From positions 1 to 34,529 of the forward strand of contig NZ_JPUF01000043.1 in NCBI RefSeq assembly GCF_014737315.1: DNA of 34,529 nucleotides, written 5' to 3'. The notes under the pieces are model-generated. The model worked only from the letters and a program-made list of their open reading frames with translations. It searched no databases and was not told where the DNA came from. A program made the translations under genes and the position numbers. Position 1 is the first letter of the stretch; the number at the start of each line of letters is the position of its first letter. Below, piece by piece: positions 21,433 through 30,652 of the stretch. This DNA is from Treponema zioleckii. Lineage in GTDB: Bacteria > Spirochaetota > Spirochaetia > Treponematales > Treponemataceae.

Positions 21433-23553
21433 CTACGCAGTCTTGAAGCGGTCAATCTGACTTCCGATTTTTGCAATCGACATAAGAACATCACCGGAAA
21501 TTCCTGCCAACGCCTCTCCTGTGCTGCTGATTTTTTTTGCACCTGCCGACATTTCCTGCATACTAGTCTGCATGTCTCCCGTGGCATTCTGCAAATTCTG
21601 CATTTCGCTCATAATCCGCTCGTTTCGCTGAGACATTTCTTTTGACGCTTTCTGAACTTTTACCGTACTTTCGTTCATTGTTCGGAGTGCGTCGCCGATT
21701 TGCCTAGAGCCTTCATTCTGTTCTTCCATTGCGCTCTTGATTTGTACGACGAGCATATCGGTCTCTTTTACGTGCCTAGAAACTTCGCCGAAAGCCTCGC
21801 TTGCCTCGTTAGAAGAAGAAACCACGTCTTTTATAGATTCTCGGATTTTAGAGAGCTGTTCGCCGATTGAACGTGACTGTTCACCTGAAGTTTCAGAAAG
21901 TTTTCTGATTTCGTCCGCAACTACGCTGAATCCCTTTCCGGCTTCGCCCGCATGAGCCGCCTCGATTGCCGCATTCATGGCAAGAAGGTTAGTCTGCTCC
22001 GCAATCGAAGAAATCGCCGAGTTTGCCTCTTCAAGCATTTCACTCTGGCGCTCAATCAAAAGAATCTTGTCGTTTACGTCCTGCTGTTTTGTAAATCCGG
22101 TCTGAACGTTATTGTTAAGGGCTTCAAAACTCTGGGCCATTTTGTCTACGGAACTCGTTACGCTTGAAATGTTTCCAATCATCTCCTCGATTGAAGCCGA
22201 AGCCTGTGCGACTCCCGACGACTGGTCTTGAACGAGTTCGTCAAGTTCCGTGATGTTGCCCGAAATCTCGTTTACGGCGACTGCCGTGTTTCCTACGCTG
22301 CCGCTCTGATTTTCAATCTGCGAGTGAATGCCGTTTATGTTCTGAATAATCTGCGTGATTACGCTTGCTGTGTCTTCCGTTCCTGCCGAAAGGTTTTCGC
22401 CGGAATTTGTAAGCTCTTTGTTCGTTCCCTTTATCTCCGCCATGATTTGCTGGAGTTTGTCTAGGAACAAGTCAAAGTGAATGATAAGGTCTCCTATTTC
22501 GTCGCGGATAAACAGTTTGCATCTTTTTGTAAGGTCCGCGTCTCCCGTTTCAAGGTCTTTAAGGAAGTTCGTTACGTTTGAGATTCGCCACATGAGCCAT
22601 GAGATGAATCGGTACATTACGAGCATGAGAAGTGCGATTACTGCAAGAGAGATTGGAAGCATGACCAAAATGGTGTGCGATTTTATTTTTTCTACAACGG
22701 ACATGCTTCGGGCGATAAAAGCCATTCCCGCGATTTCGCCTGAATTTGATTTGAGCGGAATGTAGAACGAAAGGTACTCGCCTCCGTTGATTTTGTTCGT
22801 GCCGTGAAAAGGTTCTCCGTTTTTTAGGACGGTCTGGATAATTTCGCTACTGTCGAGAGTTGTTCCTACAAGGTCGTCTCCTAAACTTGTTGAAACTCGT
22901 GTAGAATCTTTAAAAATCGTACATTCCGCAGCATAAGATTCTTTTATCTGGTTTACGAGGTATCCGTTTTCGAGCGAGTATGACGCTACGACTGTTCCGA
23001 TTGTTTCTCCTTCATGTTCAACTGGAGCTGTTGCCACAATCGAGAAGTCTCCGTCCACATCCTCGTAAGAATAAGAATGATTTCCTCTGAGCGCCTCCTG
23101 CACGGATTTGATTGTGGAAAAGTCCGTTCCGATTGCAACTTTATCGTCTTCAAGTTTTGTTCCTGCAATGGCTTTGCCAGAGTTTTCGGTTATTGCGATA
23201 AAATCAAGTTTTAGAGTTTCGTTTGCTTTTTCAAGGAAGGCTTGTAGTTTTTCGTCATTTGACTCGTTTATGCCTTGCTCAATGTTGTGCCCTGTCGCAA
23301 CTAGCTCCACGTCTGATACGAGTCCGTCCAGCCAGTCGTTCAGGGTCATTTCAAGTCCTTTTGCAAAATATGTAAGGTCATTGTCCGTTGATTCGCGGAC
23401 ACCGCTATCAAAAAATTCAAGCTCCACGATTGCAACGCCAGCAACACTTATGACTACAGAAAATGCCAATATAAAAAGTAGCTTTGCCAAAATTGAGATG
23501 TTGCGTTTCGCGTTAGTATCAAATCTGTCTAGTTCTTTTTTTTGTTTTGCCAT
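21433..23553 (-). CDS. Methyl-accepting chemotaxis protein
   Basis: A 706-residue transmembrane chemoreceptor. It has a first transmembrane helix at about 19-43, a periplasmic Cache-type sensor (about 45-290), a second helix at about 294-322, a HAMP region to about 370, and a long cytoplasmic coiled coil. The conserved signalling tip is [20 protein letters not shown] followed by [15 protein letters not shown], which contacts CheA/CheW. The ATG at 23553 (MAKQKKEL) has a GGAG site; an upstream TTG in the same frame coincides with that site and is rejected. The ligand is unknown; the Cache fold usually senses small organic molecules. It is monocistronic. Confidence 0.95.
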   Translation of the reverse strand: MAKQKKELDRFDTNAKRNISILAKLLFILAFSVVISVAGVAIVELEFFDSGVRESTDNDLTYFAKGLEMTLNDWLDGLVSDVELVATGHNIEQGINESNDEKLQAFLEKANETLKLDFIAITENSGKAIAGTKLEDDKVAIGTDFSTIKSVQEALRGNHSYSYEDVDGDFSIVATAPVEHEGETIGTVVASYSLENGYLVNQIKESYAAECTIFKDSTRVSTSLGDDLVGTTLDSSEIIQTVLKNGEPFHGTNKINGGEYLSFYIPLKSNSGEIAGMAFIARSMSVVEKIKSHTILVMLPISLAVIALLMLVMYRFISWLMWRISNVTNFLKDLETGDADLTKRCKLFIRDEIGDLIIHFDLFLDKLQQIMAEIKGTNKELTNSGENLSAGTEDTASVITQIIQNINGIHSQIENQSGSVGNTAVAVNEISGNITELDELVQDQSSGVAQASASIEEMIGNISSVTSSVDKMAQSFEALNNNVQTGFTKQQDVNDKILLIERQSEMLEEANSAISSIAEQTNLLAMNAAIEAAHAGEAGKGFSVVADEIRKLSETSGEQSRSIGEQLSKIRESIKDVVSSSNEASEAFGEVSRHVKETDMLVVQIKSAMEEQNEGSRQIGDALRTMNESTVKVQKASKEMSQRNERIMSEMQNLQNATGDMQTSMQEMSAGAKKISSTGEALAGISGDVLMSIAKIGSQIDRFKTA

Positions 23554-23829
23554 CGTTTTTTGCTCCAAAAATATGAAAATAGTCTTATAGGTTTATTCTC
23601 TTTTTTGATATTTGTAAACATCATAACTTAAATTTAATTGAAAAAATCAAAAAAACATGAAAAATAAAAAATTTTTTGAGATTTTTGAGAAAAATTAGAG
23701 AGTTGAAAAACTTGTTTTTTTTGCTTGAATAAGCCTTCTTAAAAAAAACTTGCGCGTTTGTCTTTTTTTTGTATAGTTGAATCTGAGGGTTTAAGACTGT
23801 TTTAATTCATTTTTTTGTGGAGGCAATTT

Positions 23830-24540
23830 ATGAAAAAAATTCTCAATTCGCTTTTTGCACTTTTGCTCGCTGGAGCAATGATTTTTGGTTTTGCGTCTTG
23901 CTCTGACGACGATGATGATGACAAAAAAGAAGCCGAAGTCAATGTTGTTGGAACGTATGCCGTTACAGGCTATACGTATGAAAGTACAGAGGAAGATGGC
24001 TCTTCGTATGTTTGTGCGGTTACAATGCCGACTTCTACAAGCCTACACTATGTTGGAACGGACATTGATAAAAGTGACGAGGCTGTTTATGAAAAGCTTG
24101 AGTATGATGTGACGGTCACAAAAAACGGCGATGATTACACCGTAACAAAAAACAAATTCAAAGCTGACGGAGAGGATGGTTCTGAAGATCTTTTTAGCGC
24201 CATGGAAGACCGTTGGAAGCCAAATGATTCTGACACTGAACATGAAAACAGTTGGGCTGACAGAACCGAAGAATTTGGCATGACTATCACAACCACTGCC
24301 GACGGAACTTGGAGCGACAATGAAGAGTCTAAGCCAACTAGCGGAACGTACACCGTTGACAAGGCTAACTCAAAAATCCTTCTTACGACGCTTGTAGACG
24401 AAGGTGAGACTCTTACCGAGCCAGAACTCAGCGAACTTCCGTATTCAGACGGAGGCAAGACAATCGTTATGGTTATGAATGATACAGACGAGGAGCATAA
24501 CTCCACAACGAAAGTCACCATTACCTTAAAAAAGAATTAG
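23830..24540 (+). CDS. Acidic lipoprotein of unknown function
   Basis: A 236-residue protein with a lipoprotein signal peptide (MKKILNSLFALLLAGAMIFG, then FASC) followed by SDDDDDDKKE, an Asp-rich tether. The remainder is beta-rich, with repeated Thr/Val strands (YDVTVTKNGDDYTVTKN; SGTYTVDKANSKILLTT; STTKVTITLKK), suggesting a small lipocalin-like beta-barrel fold. The ATG at 23830 follows GGAGG; an earlier in-frame start at 23815 is unlikely. It is an isolated gene with its own terminator. Confidence 0.75.
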   Translation: MKKILNSLFALLLAGAMIFGFASCSDDDDDDKKEAEVNVVGTYAVTGYTYESTEEDGSSYVCAVTMPTSTSLHYVGTDIDKSDEAVYEKLEYDVTVTKNGDDYTVTKNKFKADGEDGSEDLFSAMEDRWKPNDSDTEHENSWADRTEEFGMTITTTADGTWSDNEESKPTSGTYTVDKANSKILLTTLVDEGETLTEPELSELPYSDGGKTIVMVMNDTDEEHNSTTKVTITLKKN

Positions 24541-24565
24541 CTTAATTTTTTTTTGATTTTTCTTG

Positions 24566-24592
24566 CACGCTCCCGCTGGGGGCGTGTTTTTT
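24566..24592 (+). terminator. Intrinsic terminator after the lipoprotein gene
   Basis: CACGCTCCC (24566-24574) pairs with GGGGGCGTG (24578-24586) around a three-base loop, then TTTTTT. It is G/C-rich and near perfect. Confidence 0.85.
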
Positions 24593-24603
24593 GTCTGTGC
24601 GCT

Positions 24604-25359
24604 TTAGCTAAAGTCCATGATGATTTTTGCGAGCAAAAGCGTTAGAACCACCAGAATCAAAGGCTTTACGATTTTTGAGCCTTTTGTCATTACGAGGCCT
24701 GAACCAAAATAGTTTCCGAGCATGTTGCTTGCGGCTGCCACGATTCCCAGCGGAATAAGGACCTGCCCGTGAATCAAAAACACTACGAGAGAAGATACGT
24801 TCGTCGCAAGATTTATGACTTTTGTGTGGGCATTCGCATTTTTTACGGGCATTTTTGCAAGAGCCGTAAAAGCGATAATCAAAAACGTTCCGGTTCCGGG
24901 ACCGTAAAGCCCGTCGTAGCAGCCAATTACAAGGGCGGATGTCATAACGACTGCAAAAGTCTTTGAATTTGCTTTTAGCTCCGCATTTTCGTCTGCCTTA
25001 AAAATCTTTCTGTTTAAAACGCAGAACGCTGCCAGTGGAAGCACACCCAAAAGCATGGATTTTAGAACGTTCTCTGGCACGTAAAGCGAGAGCCTTGCTC
25101 CAATCGCCGCACCAAAAAATCCGCAGAGCAGGGAAGGAACGGCCAGTTTTGCGACAACGAGCCGCTCTTTTATAAATCTTGCCGTCGTCAAAGCTGTTCC
25201 GAATGCGGAAGAAAATTTGTTCGTGGCGATTGCTGAATGAATCGGAAGACCTGCCAAAAGATAAGCCGGGAGCGAAATAAGTCCGCCGCCTGCGATTGAG
25301 TCAACGAATCCTGCAACAAAAAGCAAGGGACAAACAATCAAAAAAGTGTAGATAGGCAT
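24604..25359 (-). CDS. TSUP/TauE-SafE family membrane permease
   Basis: A 251-residue polytopic membrane protein with about eight hydrophobic segments. The family's two repeated motifs are visible: GFVDSIAGGGGLI-like FVDSIAGGGLISLPAYLLAG near the N-terminus and GCYDGLYGPGTGTFLI in the second half. TSUP proteins move sulfur-containing anions or organic acids, usually as exporters; the substrate here is unknown. The ATG at 25359 was chosen, though an upstream in-frame TTG (25374) has a slightly better spaced GAAGAG site. It is convergent with the lipoprotein gene. Confidence 0.85.
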   Translation of the reverse strand: MPIYTFLIVCPLLFVAGFVDSIAGGGLISLPAYLLAGLPIHSAIATNKFSSAFGTALTTARFIKERLVVAKLAVPSLLCGFFGAAIGARLSLYVPENVLKSMLLGVLPLAAFCVLNRKIFKADENAELKANSKTFAVVMTSALVIGCYDGLYGPGTGTFLIIAFTALAKMPVKNANAHTKVINLATNVSSLVVFLIHGQVLIPLGIVAAASNMLGNYFGSGLVMTKGSKIVKPLILVVLTLLLAKIIMDFS

Positions 25360-25500
25360 AAGGGATTTTATCAAAATCTCTTCTATTTTATAAATACTTT
25401 TTGAAATAAAATTACTTTATATAGAAACAACACGTTTTCAAGATTTTAGAAATATGTTATCTTTAGAATAATTTAAATTCATAAAAAAAGAGGGGCAATG

Positions 25501-27732
25501 ATGAAACTTTGGGATTCAGGTGCATTCTTTGAGAATGGAAAGTTGGTTGCAAAAAAGGATGGGGACGCTTTAGGCGGTGCTAAAAAGACCATCGCTTATT
25601 CGATTTTGCAGAAACACAACACGAGCGGGGACGAGTCAAAATTGAAGATTAAATTCGACAAGATTACGTCTCACGACATTACTTATGTTGGAATTATTCA
25701 GACTGCCCGTGCGTCAGGTCTTGAGAAATTCCCGATTCCTTACGTTCTTACGAACTGCCACAATTCTTTGTGTGCTGTCGGCGGAACAATCAACGAGGAT
25801 GACCACATGTTCGGTCTTACCTGTGCCCAAAAATATGGCGGAATTTACGTTCCTCCGCATCAGGCCGTAATTCATCAGTTTGCCCGCGAAATGCTCGCTG
25901 AGTGCGGTGCGATGATTCTTGGCTCTGACAGCCACACGCGTTACGGTGCGCTCGGTACTATGGCGATTGGTGAGGGCGGCGGAGAGCTTGCAAAGCAGCT
26001 TCTCGGAAAAACTTACGACGTGAACTATCCTGGAGTTGTCGCGATTTATTTGACTGGAACTCCTGTTCCGGGCGTTGGTCCGCAGGACGTTGCGCTTGCA
26101 ATCATCAAAGAAGTGTTCGCTTCGGGCTTTGTAAAGAACAAGGTGATGGAATTCGTAGGTCCTGGAGTGGCAAATCTTTCTGCTGATTTTAGAATCGGAA
26201 TTGACGTTATGACAACCGAAACAACTTGTCTTTCTTCAATTTGGGAAACTGACGGAAAGGTTGAGGAATGGTACGCGATTCATGGTCGTCCTTCTGCATA
26301 CAAAAAACTTCAGCCGGAGAACGGTGCTTATTACGATGCCGCAATCGAGATTGATTTGAGCGAAATCCGCCCGATGATTGCCATGCCGTTCCACCCAAGC
26401 TGCGCATATACAATCGAAGAAGTCAACAAGAATTTGATGGACATTCTTTCAGAGACAGAAAAACGCGCAAAAGTCAGCTTTGGCGACAAAGTTAACTTTA
26501 CGCTCAAAAACAAAGTGATTGACGGAAAGCTCTACGTTGACCAGGGAATCATTGCCGGATGTGCGGGAGGCGGTTTTGAGAACATTTGTGCCGCTGCCGA
26601 TATTTTGAAGGGCAAGGACACAGGAAACGGAAAGTTCGTCTTAAGCGTTTACCCGGCTTCTATGCCTGTCTACATGGAACTTATGAAGAACGGTGCTCTT
26701 GCTGCCCTTGTTGATACTGGTGCTGTCGTTAAGACTGCATTCTGCGGTCCTTGCTTCGGTGCTGGCGACACTCCTGCGAACGGTGCGTTCTCTATCCGTC
26801 ATTCTACGAGAAATTTCCCGAACCGCGAAGGCTCAAAAATCCAGAACGGTCAGCTTTCTTCTGTCGCTCTCATGGATGCTCGTTCAATCGCGGCTACAGC
26901 GGCAAACAAGGGATTCCTTACCCCTGCGACTGAATTTGACGTTGACTTTAGCGGAAAGAAATATTTCTTTGACAAGACGATTTACGAAAAACGCGTTTAT
27001 GATTCAAAAGGCGTGGCTCATCCAGAAGTTGAGATTCAGTTCGGTCCGAACATTAAGGACTGGCCTGCAATGAAGCCACTTTCGGACGACCTTCTCGTAA
27101 AAGTCGTTTCAGAAATCCATGACCCGGTTACAACAACGGACGAGCTTATTCCATCTGGTGAGACTTCTTCGTTCCGCTCGAATCCGCTTGGACTTGCCGA
27201 GTTCACTTTGAGCCGCAAAGATCCTGCTTACGTTGGAAGAGCTAAGGCTGTTCGTGACGGAAGCGACGATGTTAAAGCCGAGGTTAAGGCCGTTGAAGCT
27301 GCTTTGGCAAAGGCTAAACCTGAGTTTGCCGGACGCGCCGAGAAGGCAGGGCTAGGAAGCACGATTTTTGCCGTAAAGCCAGGCGACGGTTCTGCCCGCG
27401 AGCAGGCTGCAAGCTGCCAGAAAGTTCTTGGCGGTTGGGCTAACATCGCGAACGAGTACGCTACAAAACGTTACCGCTCGAACCTTATCAACTGGGGAAT
27501 GCTTCCGTTCATTTACAATGACGGAGACAAGAATCTTCCGTTTACGAACGGTGATTACGTATTCATTCCAGAAGTGAAGAAGATGATTTCTGAAAAACTT
27601 CCTTCCGTAAAAGCGTACGCTGTAAAAGCTGACGGCACTGTGAACGAGTTTGAGCTTTCTGTTGGCGAACTCACCGACGACGAGCGAAAGATTATCCTCG
27701 CAGGCTGTTTGATTAACTTCTACAAGGCGTAA
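25501..27732 (+). CDS. Aconitase-family hydratase
   Basis: A 743-residue [4Fe-4S] hydro-lyase of the aconitase superfamily. Domains 1-3 include [24 protein letters not shown] supplies two cluster cysteines. The first cysteine is expected in [13 protein letters not shown], which departs from the GSCTNS of classical aconitases. After a linker, the swivel domain has [10 protein letters not shown] (catalytic Ser-Arg-Glu) and [15 protein letters not shown]. It resembles the YbhJ-type hydratase branch more than citrate-cycle AcnA/B. The preferred start is 25501, five bases after AGGGG; an ATG directly before it (25498) is possible. The substrate is uncertain. Confidence 0.85.
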   Translation: MKLWDSGAFFENGKLVAKKDGDALGGAKKTIAYSILQKHNTSGDESKLKIKFDKITSHDITYVGIIQTARASGLEKFPIPYVLTNCHNSLCAVGGTINEDDHMFGLTCAQKYGGIYVPPHQAVIHQFAREMLAECGAMILGSDSHTRYGALGTMAIGEGGGELAKQLLGKTYDVNYPGVVAIYLTGTPVPGVGPQDVALAIIKEVFASGFVKNKVMEFVGPGVANLSADFRIGIDVMTTETTCLSSIWETDGKVEEWYAIHGRPSAYKKLQPENGAYYDAAIEIDLSEIRPMIAMPFHPSCAYTIEEVNKNLMDILSETEKRAKVSFGDKVNFTLKNKVIDGKLYVDQGIIAGCAGGGFENICAAADILKGKDTGNGKFVLSVYPASMPVYMELMKNGALAALVDTGAVVKTAFCGPCFGAGDTPANGAFSIRHSTRNFPNREGSKIQNGQLSSVALMDARSIAATAANKGFLTPATEFDVDFSGKKYFFDKTIYEKRVYDSKGVAHPEVEIQFGPNIKDWPAMKPLSDDLLVKVVSEIHDPVTTTDELIPSGETSSFRSNPLGLAEFTLSRKDPAYVGRAKAVRDGSDDVKAEVKAVEAALAKAKPEFAGRAEKAGLGSTIFAVKPGDGSAREQAASCQKVLGGWANIANEYATKRYRSNLINWGMLPFIYNDGDKNLPFTNGDYVFIPEVKKMISEKLPSVKAYAVKADGTVNEFELSVGELTDDERKIILAGCLINFYKA

Positions 27733-27740
27733 TATTTTTG

Positions 27741-27787
27741 CAGGGTAAGTGAATTTTTTAACTCACTTGCTCTGCGGCATTTTTTAT
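27741..27787 (+). terminator. Terminator after the hydratase gene
   Basis: CAGGGTAAGTGA pairs with TCACTTGCTCTG over 12 positions including G:T pairs, around an A/T loop, followed shortly by a T-run. Confidence 0.7.
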
Positions 27788-27832
27788 ACGGACTTATAAA
27801 CTCGACATCAAACCTAACAATTAAAAACGAAA

Positions 27833-28537
27833 ATGAAAAATAAATCTGCTTTTTTTAATGGAGTTGCCGCAGGGCTTCCGATTGGGCTTGGCTATTTTGC
27901 GGTCGCCTTTTCACTTGGAATTATTGCACGTAAGGCTGGACTCACTCCGCTGCAGGGATTTTTGGCTAGCGTTTTGAATCACGCTTCCGCAGGGGAATAC
28001 GCGCTTTACACTTCAATTGAGCACGCCGTTTCGTACATTGAGCTTGCAGTCATCACGTTTGTTGTGAACGCACGCTATCTTTTGATGAGCTGCTCGCTGA
28101 GTCAAAAAATTTCGCCTGAAACACCCTTCATTCACAGATTTTTTGTTGGCTTTGGAATCACAGATGAGATTTTTGGAGTTTCAATTGCGCAAAAAGGTTT
28201 TTTGAATCCGTTTTATAATTACGGGGCTGTTTTTGTGGCATTGCCGCTCTGGAGTCTTGGAACCGCCCTTGGAATCTTTGCGGGAAACATTTTGCCGAAT
28301 ATTGTGGTGGAATCACTTTCCGTCGCACTTTATGGAATGTTCATCGCGATAATAATTCCTGAGGCAAAAAAGAACATGACTGTTCTTGTCGCGGTCATCG
28401 TAAGTTTTGCGCTCAGCTTTGCTTTTTCGGTCTTGCCGCTCGTAAAAAATCTTTCTGCCGGCAACAGGACGATAATCCTCACCGTAGTGATTTCTGCCGT
28501 TCTTGCATATTTAAAGCCAGTCGAGGAAAACTCATGA
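27833..28537 (+). CDS. azlC: AzlC-family branched-chain amino-acid exporter, large subunit
   Basis: A 234-residue inner-membrane protein with about six to seven helices and the AzlC signature region GLPIGLGYFAVAFSLGIIAR at its N-terminus, followed by FLASVLNHASAGEYA. Together with AzlD it exports branched-chain amino acids and analogues. The ribosome binding site is weak (A-rich leader). Its stop overlaps the azlD start by four bases (ATGA). Confidence 0.92.
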   Translation: MKNKSAFFNGVAAGLPIGLGYFAVAFSLGIIARKAGLTPLQGFLASVLNHASAGEYALYTSIEHAVSYIELAVITFVVNARYLLMSCSLSQKISPETPFIHRFFVGFGITDEIFGVSIAQKGFLNPFYNYGAVFVALPLWSLGTALGIFAGNILPNIVVESLSVALYGMFIAIIIPEAKKNMTVLVAVIVSFALSFAFSVLPLVKNLSAGNRTIILTVVISAVLAYLKPVEENS

Positions 28538-28854
28538 AAGAGAATCTTTATATCTATATTTTTGTGGCTTTTGTAGTCTCGTATTTGATTCGTGTTCTGC
28601 CACTCACGCTGATTCGTAAGCCGATTAAAAATCGTTTTATCCGTTCTTTTCTATATTATGTGCCTTACGTGACGCTTTCTGTAATGACTTTTCCCGCGAT
28701 TCTGGAAGCGACGAGCAATCAGCTTGTTGGTGCGTTGGCTCTGATTTGCGGTCTTGTGCTTGCTTTTTTTGGTGCATCGCTTTTTCCTGTGGCGATTTTG
28801 TGCTGCCTTGTAGCCTTCGTGAGCGAATATTTTCTTTTGAACGTGAATTTTTAG
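28534..28854 (+). CDS. azlD: AzlD-family small subunit of the branched-chain amino-acid exporter
   Basis: A 106-residue membrane protein with four hydrophobic helices and the typical AzlD start IFVAFVVSYLIRVLPLTLIR. It overlaps azlC by four bases, indicating translational coupling, and has GAGGA before its ATG. It is needed with AzlC to form the exporter. Confidence 0.9.
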   Translation: MKENLYIYIFVAFVVSYLIRVLPLTLIRKPIKNRFIRSFLYYVPYVTLSVMTFPAILEATSNQLVGALALICGLVLAFFGASLFPVAILCCLVAFVSEYFLLNVNF

Positions 28855-28889
28855 ACCGAATGTCAAGTTTTTTAATCAGCTAAAAAAAT

Positions 28890-28986
28890 GTGTTCACTAC
28901 CAAAAAGCACGTCTGCTTTTGCAACATAGTTGCTCGGAGAATCGCTAAAAAACTGGCTCACAGTTTTTTCTGGCAAAGCCGTGAAC
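28890..28986. repeat. Cluster of hairpins downstream of azlCD
   Basis: AAAAGC/GCTTTT (28903-28920), GCAAC-ATA-GTTGC (28921-28933) and AAAAAACTG/CAGTTTTTT (28947-28969) are three consecutive stem-loops. Outer arms GTTCAC (28892-28897) and GTGAAC (28981-28986) enclose them. The last hairpin could terminate azlCD. The remaining part of 28855-29156 shows only an A/T-rich leader with the GGAGG site of the next gene. Confidence 0.6.
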
Positions 28987-29156
28987 CACGCATAAAATGC
29001 TGTCGTTCCCCTTATCAGATTCTCAAAAAATTAATTTGTTTTATTCAAAAAACAGACTTAAAATAATCTCTATTATAAAAGACGATTTTGTTAAAAAATG
29101 GCTATTTTGGGATTTCCCCGCATTTGACAGAATTGTTTTAATATCGGAGGTTATAT

Positions 29157-30269
29157 ATGAAAAAACTTGCTGCATTGATGTTGGGTTGCGCTATGGTTAT
29201 GGGCGTAACTGGCTGTTCTAAAAAAGAGGCTGCAAAGCCTGCCGATACTTCTGGCGGCGGAGAATTTGACGAGTTGATTGCTGCCGCAAAGGCTGAAGGT
29301 GAGCTTGTAGTTTACGGTTCATGCGAGGAAGAATATCTTTCTGCGGCCGTAAATCACTTTACCGAGCTATACGGAATCAAAACGAGCTATCAGCGACTTT
29401 CTACTTCTGAAGTTTACACGAAGATTTCTGAGGAAGCCGGAACGCCATCTGGAGACGTTTGGTTTGGAGGCACGACAGACCCTTACAACGAGGCTGTTGC
29501 CGCAGGTCTTCTCGAAAGCTACGACGCTAAGAACGCAAAAAATCTTATAAACTCATCTTACAAGGATTCTGGAAACTGCTGGTACGGAATCTACAAAGGA
29601 ATTCTTGGATTCATGGTGAACACAGAGGAACTTACTCGCCTGGGGCTTGAGGCTCCAAAAGGTTGGGACGACTTGCTCAAACCTGAGTACAAGGGACTCA
29701 TTATGATGTCAAACCCAAACACAGCCGGAACAGCAAAACTCGTAATCAACACGATGGTTCAGATGAAAGGCCATGATGAGGCAATGGAATACTTTAAGAA
29801 ACTTGATCAGAATGTTGCGCAGTATACAAAATCTGGTTCGGGACCTTCAAAAATGGTTGGTCCTGGAGAATGTGTAATCGGTGTTGGATTCCTTCACGAC
29901 GGAATTTATCAGATTCTCAACGGATACGAGAATATTGGGCTTGTAGTTCCTTCTGACGGAACTTCTTACGAAATTGGTGCAACAGCAATCTTTAAGGGCA
30001 CAAAGCACCCGAACGCAGCTAAGCTTTGGCTTGAGTATGCTTTGTCTCCTGAGTGCGTAAACCTTGCAAAAACTTCAGGTTCTTACCAGTTCCTTGTTCT
30101 CTCAAATGCCGAGCAGCCAAAAGAGGCTCAGAAATTCGGTCTTGATATGAACAACACGATTTCTTACGACTTTGACGATGCAAAGAAAAACAGCGCCAAA
30201 TACGTTGAAGATTTCTTTGCCGCATTGGAGTCTGCTTCGACCGACACTACACGTTTCAAGACAAAATAA
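29157..30269 (+). CDS. ABC transporter substrate-binding lipoprotein (ferric-iron type family)
   Basis: A 370-residue extracytoplasmic binding protein. A lipoprotein signal ends VTGC (C20) and is followed by a Ser/Lys/Ala-rich tether. The domain starts ELIAAAKAEGELVVYGSCEE, and GDVWFGGTTDPYNEAVAAGL, GLEAPKGWDDLLKPEYKG and GATAIFKGTKHPNAAKLWLE are typical of the AfuA/FbpA/PotD-like group. Members bind ferric iron, phosphonates or sugar phosphates, so the ligand is not certain. A GGAGG site precedes the ATG. It is the first gene of a three-gene importer operon. Confidence 0.9.
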   Translation: MKKLAALMLGCAMVMGVTGCSKKEAAKPADTSGGGEFDELIAAAKAEGELVVYGSCEEEYLSAAVNHFTELYGIKTSYQRLSTSEVYTKISEEAGTPSGDVWFGGTTDPYNEAVAAGLLESYDAKNAKNLINSSYKDSGNCWYGIYKGILGFMVNTEELTRLGLEAPKGWDDLLKPEYKGLIMMSNPNTAGTAKLVINTMVQMKGHDEAMEYFKKLDQNVAQYTKSGSGPSKMVGPGECVIGVGFLHDGIYQILNGYENIGLVVPSDGTSYEIGATAIFKGTKHPNAAKLWLEYALSPECVNLAKTSGSYQFLVLSNAEQPKEAQKFGLDMNNTISYDFDDAKKNSAKYVEDFFAALESASTDTTRFKTK

Positions 30270-30300
30270 CTTGAAAAAGAAGAACCGCTAGAAATAAATA

Positions 30301-30508
30301 AGGCAGGGATTCCGTATTATAAACTTACAGGTGTAAAAAAATTGTCTGCACTACCGCAAAAAAATGTTTTTGTTCACGCGGTGCAAGGTATAAGGAACCT
30401 TATTAACGCCGCAAAGCGGCTCACCTTGCAAACGTTCACAAAAGCCATTTTTTCGCTCTCGTTCCGACAATTTTTTTAGTCAGTTTGCTCATAATGCGGA
30501 GCCCCTGA
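30301..30508. repeat. MITE-like ~205-bp imperfect hairpin element
   Basis: Nested inverted arms run nearly the whole length. AGGGATTCCGTATTAT near 30305 mirrors ATAATGCGGAGCCCCT (30491-30506). AAAAAAATTGTC (30335-30346) and GACAATTTTTTT (30466-30477) are perfect. GCAAGGT (30383-30389) pairs with ACCTTGC (30423-30429). Two small hairpins (TAAGG/CCTTA and GCCGC/GCGGC) cap the structure. The left 42 bases recur at the window's end (34486). It lies inside the ABC operon. Confidence 0.8.
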
Positions 30509-30517
30509 TAAATAAGG

Positions 30518-30590
30518 AAATTAAGGATGATAAAAAAATCTGTTGAACACCTCCATTACCGTTCAACAGATTTTTCGTCAATCTTAATTT
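30518..30590 (+). promoter_or_regulatory. Strong hairpin upstream of the permease gene
   Basis: AAAAATCTGTTGAAC (30534-30548) and GTTCAACAGATTTTT (30561-30575) form a perfect 15-bp stem. It is extended by AAATTAAGGAT (30518-30528) and ATCTTAATTT (30581-30590) with a one-base bulge. The 12-base loop contains ACCTCC, complementary to a Shine-Dalgarno sequence. Partial termination, mRNA processing, or pairing with the AGGAG before the permease ATG are possible. Confidence 0.6.
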
Positions 30591-30652
30591 TCTTGGACTT
30601 TTTACGGTTATTCTTTTGATTTTAAAATATTCAAAAAAAATAGGAGATATTT

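Noticed and set aside
30518-30590. Metabolite riboswitch before the permease gene
   Set aside because: The fold is a single extended hairpin with no conserved aptamer core that I recognise, so it is reported only as a hairpin.
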